Shown here: piece after piece, positions 51,788-60,534 of the stretch
How positions within the stretch are numbered: position 1 is the stretch's first letter
How the letters are laid out: the number at the start of each line of letters is the position of its first letter
Assembly (NCBI GenBank): GCA_029068655.1
Contig: JAIECF010000044.1
Coordinates: forward strand, 1 to 62,526
Origin: Muribaculaceae bacterium
GTDB taxonomy: Bacteria; Bacteroidota; Bacteroidia; Bacteroidales; Muribaculaceae
Length of the DNA: 62,526 nucleotides
Reading direction: 5' to 3'
The notes under the pieces: generated by a model
The model's input: only the letters and a program-made list of their open reading frames with translations
Told to the model about the DNA's origin: nothing
Databases searched by the model: none
Translations under genes and position numbers: made by a program

Positions 51788-53332
51788 TCATTGCATCTGC
51801 TGGAGCGAGTAGATGAATACTGTCTGGGCTTCGTCTACCTTCAGGCGGCACATCGATGGCTTCAGGATGTAGGGAGTGCATTTAGTCGGATAGCTCGAGG
51901 TTGAAGTATTCGAACTTGAAACTCCCCAATATGATGACCATAGGTTGTAGCTGCTGCTGACCGACTCTTCAGTCTCGAATCCAAGATTGACGGGCACTAT
52001 CGTGAAATCCAGATCTTCGTCCTTCACTCCGTTCTGTATGAGATCGAGGATATAATTTCTCATAGTATCGAAGTCATATTGTTTGTTTTTCGAGTCATAT
52101 ACGGCGTAGAAGGAATCTTTATAGTTGGGTAGGGAATTATTCTCGAAGAAATCCTTAAGCTTGGAGGTCTTGACCATTAAAAGATATGGGGGTGGTGTCA
52201 GGTCATAGTCATTATCTATTTCTTCGACCGGTATAGTGAACTTGAGATTGCTGACCACGGCGAGTCTGGACTTAGTGCTGTTGTATATGTCTACAAGTTC
52301 CTGTCCCGGGAACCGCAGATTGACTCTGTAGCCACCTGGTGAAGTGATGAGGGCTTTGTTTTCTGCGGCCATTCCGTCGAGCAGAGATGACGGCTTATAT
52401 GTGATGTTGTTGCTGCTCAAGACGATTGGCGATGAGCCGAACACTCCGGTGACACCGACATTAGTCTTGACTTTAGTGGTGGTGGTTCCGTCGGTCGTAG
52501 TGGTTTCCTGCGTCTTATAGTTGTAGTATATGTAAAATCCGGTAAACGAGATATTGGCCACACATCCGCGTCCAAACGTGGGCTCTACATATATTCCGTG
52601 GAAATAATTCTCAAACGTCTGGGGCCATGCAAATATGGAACTTGTCTCTTTATTGCGGTATGCTTTCACAACATCTATAGCCATCTGCCTCGGCATGGGA
52701 ATCTGGATGCCGATTACCTGAAGCGTTGTATAGATGGAGTCGTTCATGCCGAGTGCCGAAAGTGTAAAACTTCTGCTCCCGAGTGGATTTTCAGGATCAT
52801 AATAGCCTGTAGGATCGAATCTGTTGGTTATGTCGTCGGGAAGGCTCTTTGTTAGCCTATATACCTTAAGTTGCTGGGGAGCGAGGGAGTCGCCTGTTAG
52901 AGCACCACGAGGCACTGAAAGCACAATTTTCATGGAGTCTATCTGTTCGATGCCGATAGAATCGGGAATGTCTATCGATGTGACGCTCATAAGGCGGCTC
53001 ACATACGAACAGTTAAGATCTCCGTATTCCTTGACGCTTATCCTTCCGATCAGGTTTGTGGTGCTTCTGGAGTCTACATCGTCATTGAATTCTGTGGAAT
53101 AGCTGATTTTGGGACAGAAGACAGTTTTCTGTGTGTCTCCACGATAGATCTTTTGTTCCGATCCGTTCCAGATCAGCGAATCCTTCGCAATGTGTACTTC
53201 TCCGGATGCAAGTGCGCTTCCTACCGTAGGCGTTTCATTTTCGCAGGAGATCAGCAAACCACTCGCAACGAGGGTTAAAAATGGAGCTGCAAGAAGCCCG
53301 AGGCGCTTGCGAAGTATATTTGGTAGCGTCAT
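51788..53332 (-). CDS. DUF4270 family lipoprotein
   Basis: Lipobox LVASGLLISC; typical Bacteroidales DUF4270 sequence layout. Confidence 0.8.
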   Translation of the reverse strand: MTLPNILRKRLGLLAAPFLTLVASGLLISCENETPTVGSALASGEVHIAKDSLIWNGSEQKIYRGDTQKTVFCPKISYSTEFNDDVDSRSTTNLIGRISVKEYGDLNCSYVSRLMSVTSIDIPDSIGIEQIDSMKIVLSVPRGALTGDSLAPQQLKVYRLTKSLPDDITNRFDPTGYYDPENPLGSRSFTLSALGMNDSIYTTLQVIGIQIPMPRQMAIDVVKAYRNKETSSIFAWPQTFENYFHGIYVEPTFGRGCVANISFTGFYIYYNYKTQETTTTDGTTTTKVKTNVGVTGVFGSSPIVLSSNNITYKPSSLLDGMAAENKALITSPGGYRVNLRFPGQELVDIYNSTKSRLAVVSNLKFTIPVEEIDNDYDLTPPPYLLMVKTSKLKDFFENNSLPNYKDSFYAVYDSKNKQYDFDTMRNYILDLIQNGVKDEDLDFTIVPVNLGFETEESVSSSYNLWSSYWGVSSSNTSTSSYPTKCTPYILKPSMCRLKVDEAQTVFIYSLQQMQ

Positions 53333-53337
53333 TTATC

Positions 53338-54141
53338 TTAAAGTTTATCGTAAAACTCAATGTAAGCCTCAAGATTACCTTCGGCTTCCTCTTTTCTCAA
53401 ATAAGGTATTCCTTTTGCCTCTACAGCCTCGAGCAGATCAGCATCGGGCTCGTCGGTCATGAAGATAACTCCGTCGCTGTTATCAATGGCCATACGGTGG
53501 AGCAACTTGGTATTCTTCTCAATGTCTTCGAATCTTTTGAGATATTCCTCCTTGACTCCGTCTTCCTTAAGTCTTCGGAAGAAATCACCATCGATTGTCA
53601 CTTCGTTGTCTTCGGGTAGGACGGTATATACCACCTTGGAATTCTCGAATGGTACTGAATCGCTCAGTTGCCGGAGATAGACGGGAGTCAGGGCAGCTAC
53701 CCATCCCTGTGAATGGATCACCGCCGGATCCCACTGAAGTTTCTTGGCTGTCTCGATAGTGGAGCGGGTGAAAAAGAGTATCCTCTTGTCATTGTCCGGC
53801 CGGTTGCTTCCTACTTCGTCGATGTCTGAGTCGAGTTTCTGGAAAAAGTCGTCGTTATCTATGAAATATACCTGGGTGCGGGTTGGATGAAGGCTCGCGA
53901 CCTTAAGCAGTAGCGGATGATCGTTGTCGTCGATAGTTACGTTGAGACCGCTCAGGCGAATCACTTCGTGGAGCTGGTTGCGACGTTCGTTGATTCCACC
54001 CCATTTCGGAGTGAATGTGCGCACTTCATAGCCTCTCTTATGTATGCCGGTGGCTACTTCCTTGCCCAGTATGGATATATTTTCAGGCGGAAGGTATGGT
54101 GCTACCTCCTGCGCTACGAATAGGAATTTTTTCTTGGCCAT
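53338..54141 (-). CDS. Glycogen/starch synthase N-terminal-domain-only protein (GT5-like)
   Basis: FLFVAQEVAPYLPPENISILGKEVATGIHKRGYEVRTFTPKWG; lacks C-terminal glycosyltransferase half. Confidence 0.8.
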   Translation of the reverse strand: MAKKKFLFVAQEVAPYLPPENISILGKEVATGIHKRGYEVRTFTPKWGGINERRNQLHEVIRLSGLNVTIDDNDHPLLLKVASLHPTRTQVYFIDNDDFFQKLDSDIDEVGSNRPDNDKRILFFTRSTIETAKKLQWDPAVIHSQGWVAALTPVYLRQLSDSVPFENSKVVYTVLPEDNEVTIDGDFFRRLKEDGVKEEYLKRFEDIEKNTKLLHRMAIDNSDGVIFMTDEPDADLLEAVEAKGIPYLRKEEAEGNLEAYIEFYDKL

Positions 54142-54380
54142 ATCTTAGTTTTTAGTCTGCATATCGATCCGCTTCCGGCGTCACTATATGCCCGAGTGCA
54201 AAATTACAAAAAAAAATCCATATAGCCCTTAACTATGGCATCCTTTTTGTTTCTTTAGCATTTGAAGGCGTATATTTTCGTTTTTTTTAACATTGAATTG
54301 AGTTTTTTGACGTAAATGCTTGGTCTGTTTCTGACTTATTTATTAACTTTGCAGGTTGAAACTCCTCTGAGGGTTTTTAG

Positions 54381-54404
54381 CCGTCTTCCAACGGTGATTT
54401 TTTT
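54381..54404 (+). promoter_or_regulatory. Terminator-like short hairpin in panC leader (possible attenuator)
   Basis: CCGT-CTTCCA-ACGG followed by TGATTTTTTT, between TTAACTTTGCAG promoter and panC ATG. Confidence 0.3.
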
Positions 54405-54427
54405 GAAAAGAATATCATTCTAAAGCA

Positions 54428-55282
54428 ATGGCAATGCAGATAATTCGTAATGTCAGCGATCTGGAGACATTCGTAGCCACGACGCTCGGCAAGGGAAAGA
54501 CTATAGGATTTGTTCCTACCATGGGTGCCCTTCATGAAGGACATCTCTCACTCGTGAAAAGAGCTGTCGCTGAAAACGACGTTGCTCTAGTCAGTGTGTT
54601 TGTCAATCCGACGCAGTTCAATAATCCGGAAGATCTCGCCACCTATCCCCGCGATGAGGAGTCGGATTTACGTCTTCTGGCAGAAGAAGGGGCCACCGCA
54701 GTTTTCGCTCCCACGGTAGAGGAGATGTATCCGGATGGTACAGCCGCCGACCATGAGTTTAGCCTCGGTACAGCCGCCGAGGTTATGGAAGGCAAATTCA
54801 GACCCGGTCATTTTCAGGGTGTCGCACAGGTAGTGAGTCGTCTCTTCAGGCTCTGCCGTCCGACCCGCGCCTATTTCGGAGAGAAAGATTTCCAGCAGAT
54901 TGCTGTGATCCGCAACATGGTGGAGAGCGAGCACATCAACGTAGAAATAGTCCCGGTGCCAATAAAGAGGGCAGCCGATGGTCTGGCTCTTTCCTCACGC
55001 AACGCCCTCCTGACCGAAGAGCAGCGAAAAGTGGCTCCCGGCATACATGAGGCACTTGAATATAGCGTGGAATATTCAAAAGATCATTCCGTAAGGGCTA
55101 CTCACGACACGGTAGTAGAGCGTATCGACGCTATCCCGCATATGAATGTGGAGTATTTCGAAATTGTCGACGGAAGAACGTTGCTTCCAGTAGATGAATG
55201 GTCGGAATCACCGGATATCGTGGGTTGCATCACCGTATACTGCGGCAAAGTACGCCTTATAGACAACATCAGATATAAGTAA
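54428..55282 (+). CDS. panC: Pantoate--beta-alanine ligase
   Basis: GFVPTMGALHEGHLSLV; FVNPTQFNNPEDLATYPR; YFGEKDFQQ. Confidence 0.96.
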   Translation: MAMQIIRNVSDLETFVATTLGKGKTIGFVPTMGALHEGHLSLVKRAVAENDVALVSVFVNPTQFNNPEDLATYPRDEESDLRLLAEEGATAVFAPTVEEMYPDGTAADHEFSLGTAAEVMEGKFRPGHFQGVAQVVSRLFRLCRPTRAYFGEKDFQQIAVIRNMVESEHINVEIVPVPIKRAADGLALSSRNALLTEEQRKVAPGIHEALEYSVEYSKDHSVRATHDTVVERIDAIPHMNVEYFEIVDGRTLLPVDEWSESPDIVGCITVYCGKVRLIDNIRYK

Positions 55283-55309
55283 GTCAACGCTAACACATCC
55301 ATCTACGTC

Positions 55310-55660
55310 ATGCAGATAGAAATGCTGGCCTCGAAGATACATCGGGTGCACGTCACCGAGGCCAATCTCAACTATATCGGAAGTATTACCATAGATTCCG
55401 CTCTTCTCGATGCCGCTGGAATCCTGCCCGGTCAGAAGGTTTCGGTGGTCAATAACAACAACGGTGAGCGGCTGGAGACCTATGTCATAGCCGGCAAGCC
55501 GAATACCGGTATCATATGCCTTAATGGCGCTGCGGCGCGGAAGGCACAGGTAGGCGACATCATCATCATTATTGCCTACGCCCTGATGACTCCTGAGGAG
55601 GCTAAGGTTTTCGAACCGAAGGTGATCTTCCCGGACACAGCGACCAACCTCTTGAAATAA
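55310..55660 (+). CDS. panD: Aspartate 1-decarboxylase
   Basis: [34 protein letters not shown]. Confidence 0.95.
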   Translation: MQIEMLASKIHRVHVTEANLNYIGSITIDSALLDAAGILPGQKVSVVNNNNGERLETYVIAGKPNTGIICLNGAAARKAQVGDIIIIIAYALMTPEEAKVFEPKVIFPDTATNLLK

Positions 55661-55681
55661 TAATAAAACGTAAATCCATAT

Positions 55682-57025
55682 ATGTTTAATAATCTTTCTG
55701 AAAGACTCGAGCGGTCCTTTAAGATCCTTAAGGGTGAAGGACGCATCACCGAGATCAACATCGCCGAGACCATGAAAGACGTGCGTCGGGCCCTGCTCGA
55801 CGCCGACGTCAACTTTAAGGTGGCCAAGACTTTCACTGATACAGTGAAGCAGAAGGCCCTTGGACAGAATGTGATCAATGCCCTGAAGCCGAAAGAGCTG
55901 ATGGTGAAGATAGTCCATGATGAACTCACCGCTCTCATGGGAGGGCAGGAGGCTCCGCTTGTGCTCGAAGGCAAACCGGCTGTCATACTCATGTCGGGCC
56001 TTCAGGGTTCAGGTAAGACCACTTTCTCAGGCAAACTCGCGCTCAAACTTAAAAAGAAGGGGCGCAAGCCGCTTCTTGTAGCAGGCGACGTTTACCGTCC
56101 GGCTGCTATCGAACAGCTTAAGGTGCTCGCTGAGCAGATCGACGTTCCTGTCTACACGGAGGATGGAAATATAAATCCTGTCCAGATAGCTCAGAACGCT
56201 ATCAGATATGCCAAAGACAATAAGCTGGATCTCGTGATTGTCGATACGGCAGGCCGTCTTGCCGTCGACGAGGAGATGATGCAGGAGATAGCTGCTATAA
56301 AGAAGGCTGTAAATCCGGATGAGACATTGTTTGTGGTCGACTCGATGACCGGTCAGGACGCTGTTAATACAGCGAAGGAATTCAACGATCGTCTTGACTT
56401 TAATGGCGTGATCCTCACTAAGCTCGACGGCGACACTCGAGGAGGTGCGGCGCTTTCTATCCGCTCGGTTGTTGACAAACCCATTAAGTTTGTGGGTATT
56501 GGCGAGAAGATGGAGGATATCCAGGAGTTCAATCCGGAAGGTATGGCCAACAGAATCCTCGGCATGGGCGATATCGTGGAGCTGGCCAAGCGCGCTCAGG
56601 AGATCTACGACCAGAAGGAGGCCGAACGCCTACAGGAGAAGATCCGCAAGAATAAGTTTGACTTCGATGATTTCCTCAAGCAGATTCAGCAGATCAAGAA
56701 GATGGGCAATATCAAGGATCTTGCCGCCATGATTCCGGGAGTAGGAAAGGCTATCAAGGATATAGACATCGACAACAACGCTTTTAAGGGTATAGAGGCA
56801 ATCATCTATTCGATGACGCCCTACGAACGTCAGAATCCCGAGATCATCAATGCTTCGCGACGTCAACGTATAGCGAAGGGTAGCGGAACGACGCTGCAGG
56901 AGGTCAACCGTCTGCTCAAGCAGTTTGAGGAGACACGTAAGATGATGCGTATGGCTACCGGAGGCATGAAGAATCCTATGGCTATGATGCGCCAGATGCG
57001 CCAGAAAGCCGGTGGACGGCGATAA
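55682..57025 (+). CDS. ffh: Signal recognition particle protein Ffh
   Basis: GLQGSGKTTFSGKLA, VDTAGRLAVDEEMM, TKLDGDTRGGAALS, Met-rich M domain. Confidence 0.96.
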   Translation: MFNNLSERLERSFKILKGEGRITEINIAETMKDVRRALLDADVNFKVAKTFTDTVKQKALGQNVINALKPKELMVKIVHDELTALMGGQEAPLVLEGKPAVILMSGLQGSGKTTFSGKLALKLKKKGRKPLLVAGDVYRPAAIEQLKVLAEQIDVPVYTEDGNINPVQIAQNAIRYAKDNKLDLVIVDTAGRLAVDEEMMQEIAAIKKAVNPDETLFVVDSMTGQDAVNTAKEFNDRLDFNGVILTKLDGDTRGGAALSIRSVVDKPIKFVGIGEKMEDIQEFNPEGMANRILGMGDIVELAKRAQEIYDQKEAERLQEKIRKNKFDFDDFLKQIQQIKKMGNIKDLAAMIPGVGKAIKDIDIDNNAFKGIEAIIYSMTPYERQNPEIINASRRQRIAKGSGTTLQEVNRLLKQFEETRKMMRMATGGMKNPMAMMRQMRQKAGGRR

Positions 57026-57046
57026 GAGAGAGAATATGAAAAATGG

Positions 57047-57078
57047 AGCCCCCTGCAAATAAATGCAAGGGGCTTTTT
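57047..57078 (+). terminator. Intrinsic terminator
   Basis: AGCCCCCTGCAAATAAATGCAAGGGGCTTTTT. Confidence 0.9.
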
Positions 57079-57149
57079 ATTATTGTAAAATAATGATTTA
57101 TCACGATAATTCTTGATGAATCATGATCATGGATTATTCATATTGATTC

Positions 57150-57902
57150 TTATTTTTTGATGTCGTAGCCCTGATCCTTCAGATACTTGAGAATCTGATA
57201 TTCCATAGCGTGGTCATAATAGTTGACGATGTGAGCACACCAGTCGTTGTCAGAGGTGCCTCCGGCACGATGCTGGTTATAGTCGGTTACAATTTTGTCG
57301 TATTTCTCGAGCTCCTCTGTAAGCTTCTCCGCATCCTGCGAGTAGCAGTTCTTCATAAATACGAGTTCACGCTGCTGTTTCGGCTTTAGATCGGGATGTT
57401 CGCGGGGTATTCCAAGGGCGAGGCCACAGACAACAAATACCCCTTTGGGAAGCTTAAGCAACTCGGCTACAGCCTTCGGATCAACGGTGCGGAGATAGCC
57501 TACACAGTTGCATCCGAGTCCGCAAGCCTCTGCAGCGACGACTGCGCTCATCATTGCAAGCGAAGCATCGATGATGCCGATGATTGTTCCGTCCATAGTG
57601 TCTGTGAAGGGTGGCATTTCGACACCTTTCTTCTTGGCGAGAAGTGTCATCTTGTTATAGTCGGAGCAGAATATCAGAAGGCGGTTGCAGGTCTTGAGCT
57701 GTTTTTGGCCTGTGAGCTCATAGAGCTTTTCCTTGAGTTCCTGATCGTCGATATCGATTACGGAATATTGCTGGCCATTGTAGCTCGTCGGAGTGTTTCG
57801 GACTGCGTCGTAGATGAAGTCCATTGTCTCCTGCGGAATCGCCTCTCTCTCGTAGCGGCGGATGGATACCCTGTTAAGCAGGGTCTGTCTTACGTCTTTC
57901 AT
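57150..57902 (-). CDS. Nitroreductase family protein
   Basis: RVSIRRYEREAIPQETMDFIYDAVRNTPTSYNGQQ; CNCVGYLR. Confidence 0.88.
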   Translation of the reverse strand: MKDVRQTLLNRVSIRRYEREAIPQETMDFIYDAVRNTPTSYNGQQYSVIDIDDQELKEKLYELTGQKQLKTCNRLLIFCSDYNKMTLLAKKKGVEMPPFTDTMDGTIIGIIDASLAMMSAVVAAEACGLGCNCVGYLRTVDPKAVAELLKLPKGVFVVCGLALGIPREHPDLKPKQQRELVFMKNCYSQDAEKLTEELEKYDKIVTDYNQHRAGGTSDNDWCAHIVNYYDHAMEYQILKYLKDQGYDIKK

Positions 57903-58006
57903 ATTTTGGGTGTTTAAGTTTATTTTTTTAGATAGTAAAGGTGTTTAAAGTCCTCAAGGTGCTTAAAGTCTTTAAGGTCTTAGTCTTAGGGGAGTGTTTA
58001 CTAAAC

Positions 58007-58041
58007 AAGGAGGCATAAGGCAAATCGCCTTATGCCTCCTT
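58007..58041. terminator. Very stable 15-bp stem-loop at the 3' end of the candidate ncRNA
   Basis: AAGGAGGCATAAGGC-AAATC-GCCTTATGCCTCCTT. Confidence 0.7.
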
Positions 58042-58289
58042 TATAAGGACCACACCAAAGGTTTTGTGATGAAACTCCGATAGACAGGATTTGAGTTCCA
58101 CCGGCGCTTTGTAATCCGCCTGTGCTCCCCTGAAGGGAAGACGCCACCCGAAGGTGGGGGGCCCGCCATCGCATCCGGCAGATGGTCTCGGTATTTCATT
58201 AAAGTTTGATGAGTTTCCCAAATTACTCTGATGTGGTGATGGGTAATCCTCTTTTTGTGAGCCTCGGCTCTCCTCAGCTCTGCTTTCAT
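58007..58289 (-). ncRNA. Candidate novel structured ncRNA or structured 5' leader (about 280 nt)
   Basis: Minus-strand promoter TTTG-N20-TATCTTTG at 58325-58294; hairpins CCACC-UUCG-GGUGG and CUUCCC-UUCA-GGGGAG; nested helices GAAACUC/GAGUUUC and ACCACA/UGUGGU; strong terminal stem. Confidence 0.5.
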
Positions 58290-58353
58290 AACGCAAAGAT
58301 AATGCATAAGGTTGAGACTTCCAAATTATAGCTGAATTTTTTTAGAAAATTTA

Positions 58354-58383
58354 TTGTCGTTCCGAAAAAAATGACTACCTTTG
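58354..58383 (+). promoter_or_regulatory. Bacteroidales-type promoter for ABC/GntR operon
   Basis: TTG at 58354, 19-nt spacer, TACCTTTG at 58376. Confidence 0.65.
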
Positions 58384-58384
58384 C

Positions 58385-58408
58385 AGTGTTGTACACTGGT
58401 GCAACACT
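58385..58408. promoter_or_regulatory. Imperfect dyad operator candidate for GntR/YtrA-type regulator
   Basis: AGTGTTGTACACTGGTGCAACACT; arms AGTGTTGnAC/GTnCAACACT. Confidence 0.6.
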
Positions 58409-58430
58409 TAAACGACAATACTTAGAGCAT

Positions 58431-59264
58431 ATGATAGAACTAAAGAACGTGACATTTACTTACAGGAAGGCTAAAACACCTGCTTTGTCGGATGTTTCGG
58501 GCAGGATCGGCTCTGGACTGTATCTGCTTGCCGGTGAGAACGGAGCCGGCAAGACGACGTTGCTTCATGTCATAGCAGGCCTTTCACGTCCGCAGGAGGG
58601 GACAAGCAAGATTGACTCATATCCTTCAGCCACAACCAATCCCGCGGAGATGGGAAACGTATTCCTACTGGAAGAAAACATGTGTTTCCCTGGCAAGACC
58701 ATTAAGATCTTCAAGGATCTGCATTCACGTTTTTATCCGGATTTTTCCGAAGATATCTTTGAGGCAAATCTGAAGGCGTTCGGACAGACCGGGGATGAGC
58801 CGATGGAGTCCCTTTCATTGGGAAACCTCAAGAAGGCCCAGCTGGCCTATGTCCTCGCTTTGGGCGTGAAGGTTTTACTTCTCGACGAACCGACGAACGC
58901 ACTTGACATAGAAGGGCGCGAGACATTACGAAGACTGATTGCCGCAGATATACGCGATGACCAGACAATAGTGGTCTCCACGCACACCATGGGTGATCTT
59001 GACAGGCTTTTTGACGGCGCGATGATAATGCACAAGTCAAGGCTTGTCTTTGCGGGTACTGAAGAGGAAGTTGCGGAGAGGCTTACGTTTGAGTATTCGA
59101 ATACAAGTGATCCTGAATCCATCTATTCGGAGAATGCCGCAGGCAGATTCATCAATATTTATCCCGCTGATGGGCATGATGAAACCAGAGTCGATTGGAA
59201 AGCCCTCTATATGGCCTTACACTCGGATAAATCAGAACGTATAATACATCAACTGCAAAAATAA
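58431..59264 (+). CDS. ABC transporter ATP-binding protein
   Basis: [49 protein letters not shown]. Confidence 0.9.
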   Translation: MIELKNVTFTYRKAKTPALSDVSGRIGSGLYLLAGENGAGKTTLLHVIAGLSRPQEGTSKIDSYPSATTNPAEMGNVFLLEENMCFPGKTIKIFKDLHSRFYPDFSEDIFEANLKAFGQTGDEPMESLSLGNLKKAQLAYVLALGVKVLLLDEPTNALDIEGRETLRRLIAADIRDDQTIVVSTHTMGDLDRLFDGAMIMHKSRLVFAGTEEEVAERLTFEYSNTSDPESIYSENAAGRFINIYPADGHDETRVDWKALYMALHSDKSERIIHQLQK

Positions 59265-60040
59265 TGAAAACACAGAATGCATCGTTTGCGTGGCAGAGAG
59301 TGGCAATGTTATATCAATACAATGCTCCGTGGATCAGAAAACAGACGATAATATATTTTCTCTTTTCTATTGTAACTTCGCTCGTATACCTTCTGATTCC
59401 TTCGCAGACAATACGTATGGGAATCTATAGTCCATGCAGAACAATCCTGCTGTTTATGTTCATATGGGCACCGATTGTATTCACTAAAGGAGGGGATACC
59501 AGAGTAGTAGACAGGCTTATTCCGGCAAGTGCGCTTGAGAAACTAATGTTTTATCTGAGCTATCTTCTTATAGTAATCGGTTTGGCCTGTTATCTTTTTC
59601 CTTGGATGGCTGAAAAAATATCTCCGGAACTATATCCTTCGGAAATGAATGCTGGCTCAACAATTCAAAATGTAAGTGTACCGCTGGTATTTGAATGGTC
59701 GACCTTTCTTTCTACCATAGCAGCCATGTTGACATGCTTTTACTTTGTTATTGCGGCAAAACGCAATAGACTCGTAAAAGCTTATCTGATTTCGATAGGG
59801 GTATCGATATTTCTGTCTATCATCAATACCTTTTATGGAGTAAAGGAAGCTATAGTTGCTGGATATAGAGAAGCCGCCTCCCAGGGGAGCGCAGCCAGCG
59901 AAACAGAAATAACTGAAATGGTGAGCAGCGCCCTGAATGATCACCTATACTTTTCATTTTTTGCATTGGCAATCAACGTAGGATTTATCTTCTTGCTGAT
60001 ATTCTTGAGCTACAGGTCGCTATATAGAAGTAATCTTTAG
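59264..60040 (+). CDS. Multi-pass membrane protein, putative ABC permease partner
   Basis: Six-TM-like hydrophobicity; translationally coupled to ATPase. Confidence 0.7.
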   Translation: MKTQNASFAWQRVAMLYQYNAPWIRKQTIIYFLFSIVTSLVYLLIPSQTIRMGIYSPCRTILLFMFIWAPIVFTKGGDTRVVDRLIPASALEKLMFYLSYLLIVIGLACYLFPWMAEKISPELYPSEMNAGSTIQNVSVPLVFEWSTFLSTIAAMLTCFYFVIAAKRNRLVKAYLISIGVSIFLSIINTFYGVKEAIVAGYREAASQGSAASETEITEMVSSALNDHLYFSFFALAINVGFIFLLIFLSYRSLYRSNL

Positions 60041-60044
60041 TGCA

Positions 60045-60416
60045 ATGATGGAGTTTAATGACAATAAACCTATCTATAGGCAGATACTGGACTATGCGTT
60101 CAACTGTATTCTGACCGGTGCCTGGCGGGCGGGAGAAACAATACCTTCCGTAAGGGAGCTGACCTGTGAGCTCGGAGTCAACAACCGAACGGTGCTAAAG
60201 GCTTTTGATGAACTGCAGAACCTCCGGGTGATAGAATCTCGGCGAGGTCTCGGATTCCTGCTGGCTCAGAATGGAATCGATATTATCAGAAAGGAAAGGA
60301 AGCGCGAGTTTTTTGAGAATACCTTGCCTCAGATAATAGAGGAGATGAGGATTCTCGGAATCTCACCAGACGAAGTGACGTCGATGCTCGCAAAGACAGA
60401 CGATAGTAAAATTTAA
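60045..60416 (+). CDS. GntR family transcriptional regulator (YtrA-like)
   Basis: PIYRQILDYAFNCILTGAWRAGETIPSVRELTCELGVNNRTVLKAFDEL. Confidence 0.9.
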   Translation: MMEFNDNKPIYRQILDYAFNCILTGAWRAGETIPSVRELTCELGVNNRTVLKAFDELQNLRVIESRRGLGFLLAQNGIDIIRKERKREFFENTLPQIIEEMRILGISPDEVTSMLAKTDDSKI

Positions 60417-60434
60417 TCATCACATCACAAAGGT

Positions 60435-60512
60435 ATGGTAAGTGTAATAATAAGCATAATGATGGGTATAGCGGCTATATTGATGCTGCTTTTCGGTACT
60501 CTTATGAATTAA
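60435..60512 (+). CDS. 25-aa predicted single-TM microprotein
   Basis: ATG...TAA encodes MVSVIISIMMGIAAILMLLFGTLMN; below ORF-track cutoff. Confidence 0.5.
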   Translation: MVSVIISIMMGIAAILMLLFGTLMN

Positions 60513-60534
60513 ACGGCTGGCATGTGCCGCATAA

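Noticed and set aside
54735-54785. Direct repeat GGTACAGCCGCCGA inside panC
   Set aside because: Encodes the normal PanC segment around EVMEGKFRPGHF; protein length is ordinary
55208-55918. 236-aa minus-strand ORF across panC end, panD and ffh start
   Set aside because: Antisense to three confidently identified genes
58007-58289. RNase P RNA, tmRNA or SRP RNA for the structured minus-strand tract
   Set aside because: Signature motifs (GAGGAAAGUCC, tmRNA ends, GGAAGGAAGCAGC-like) not found
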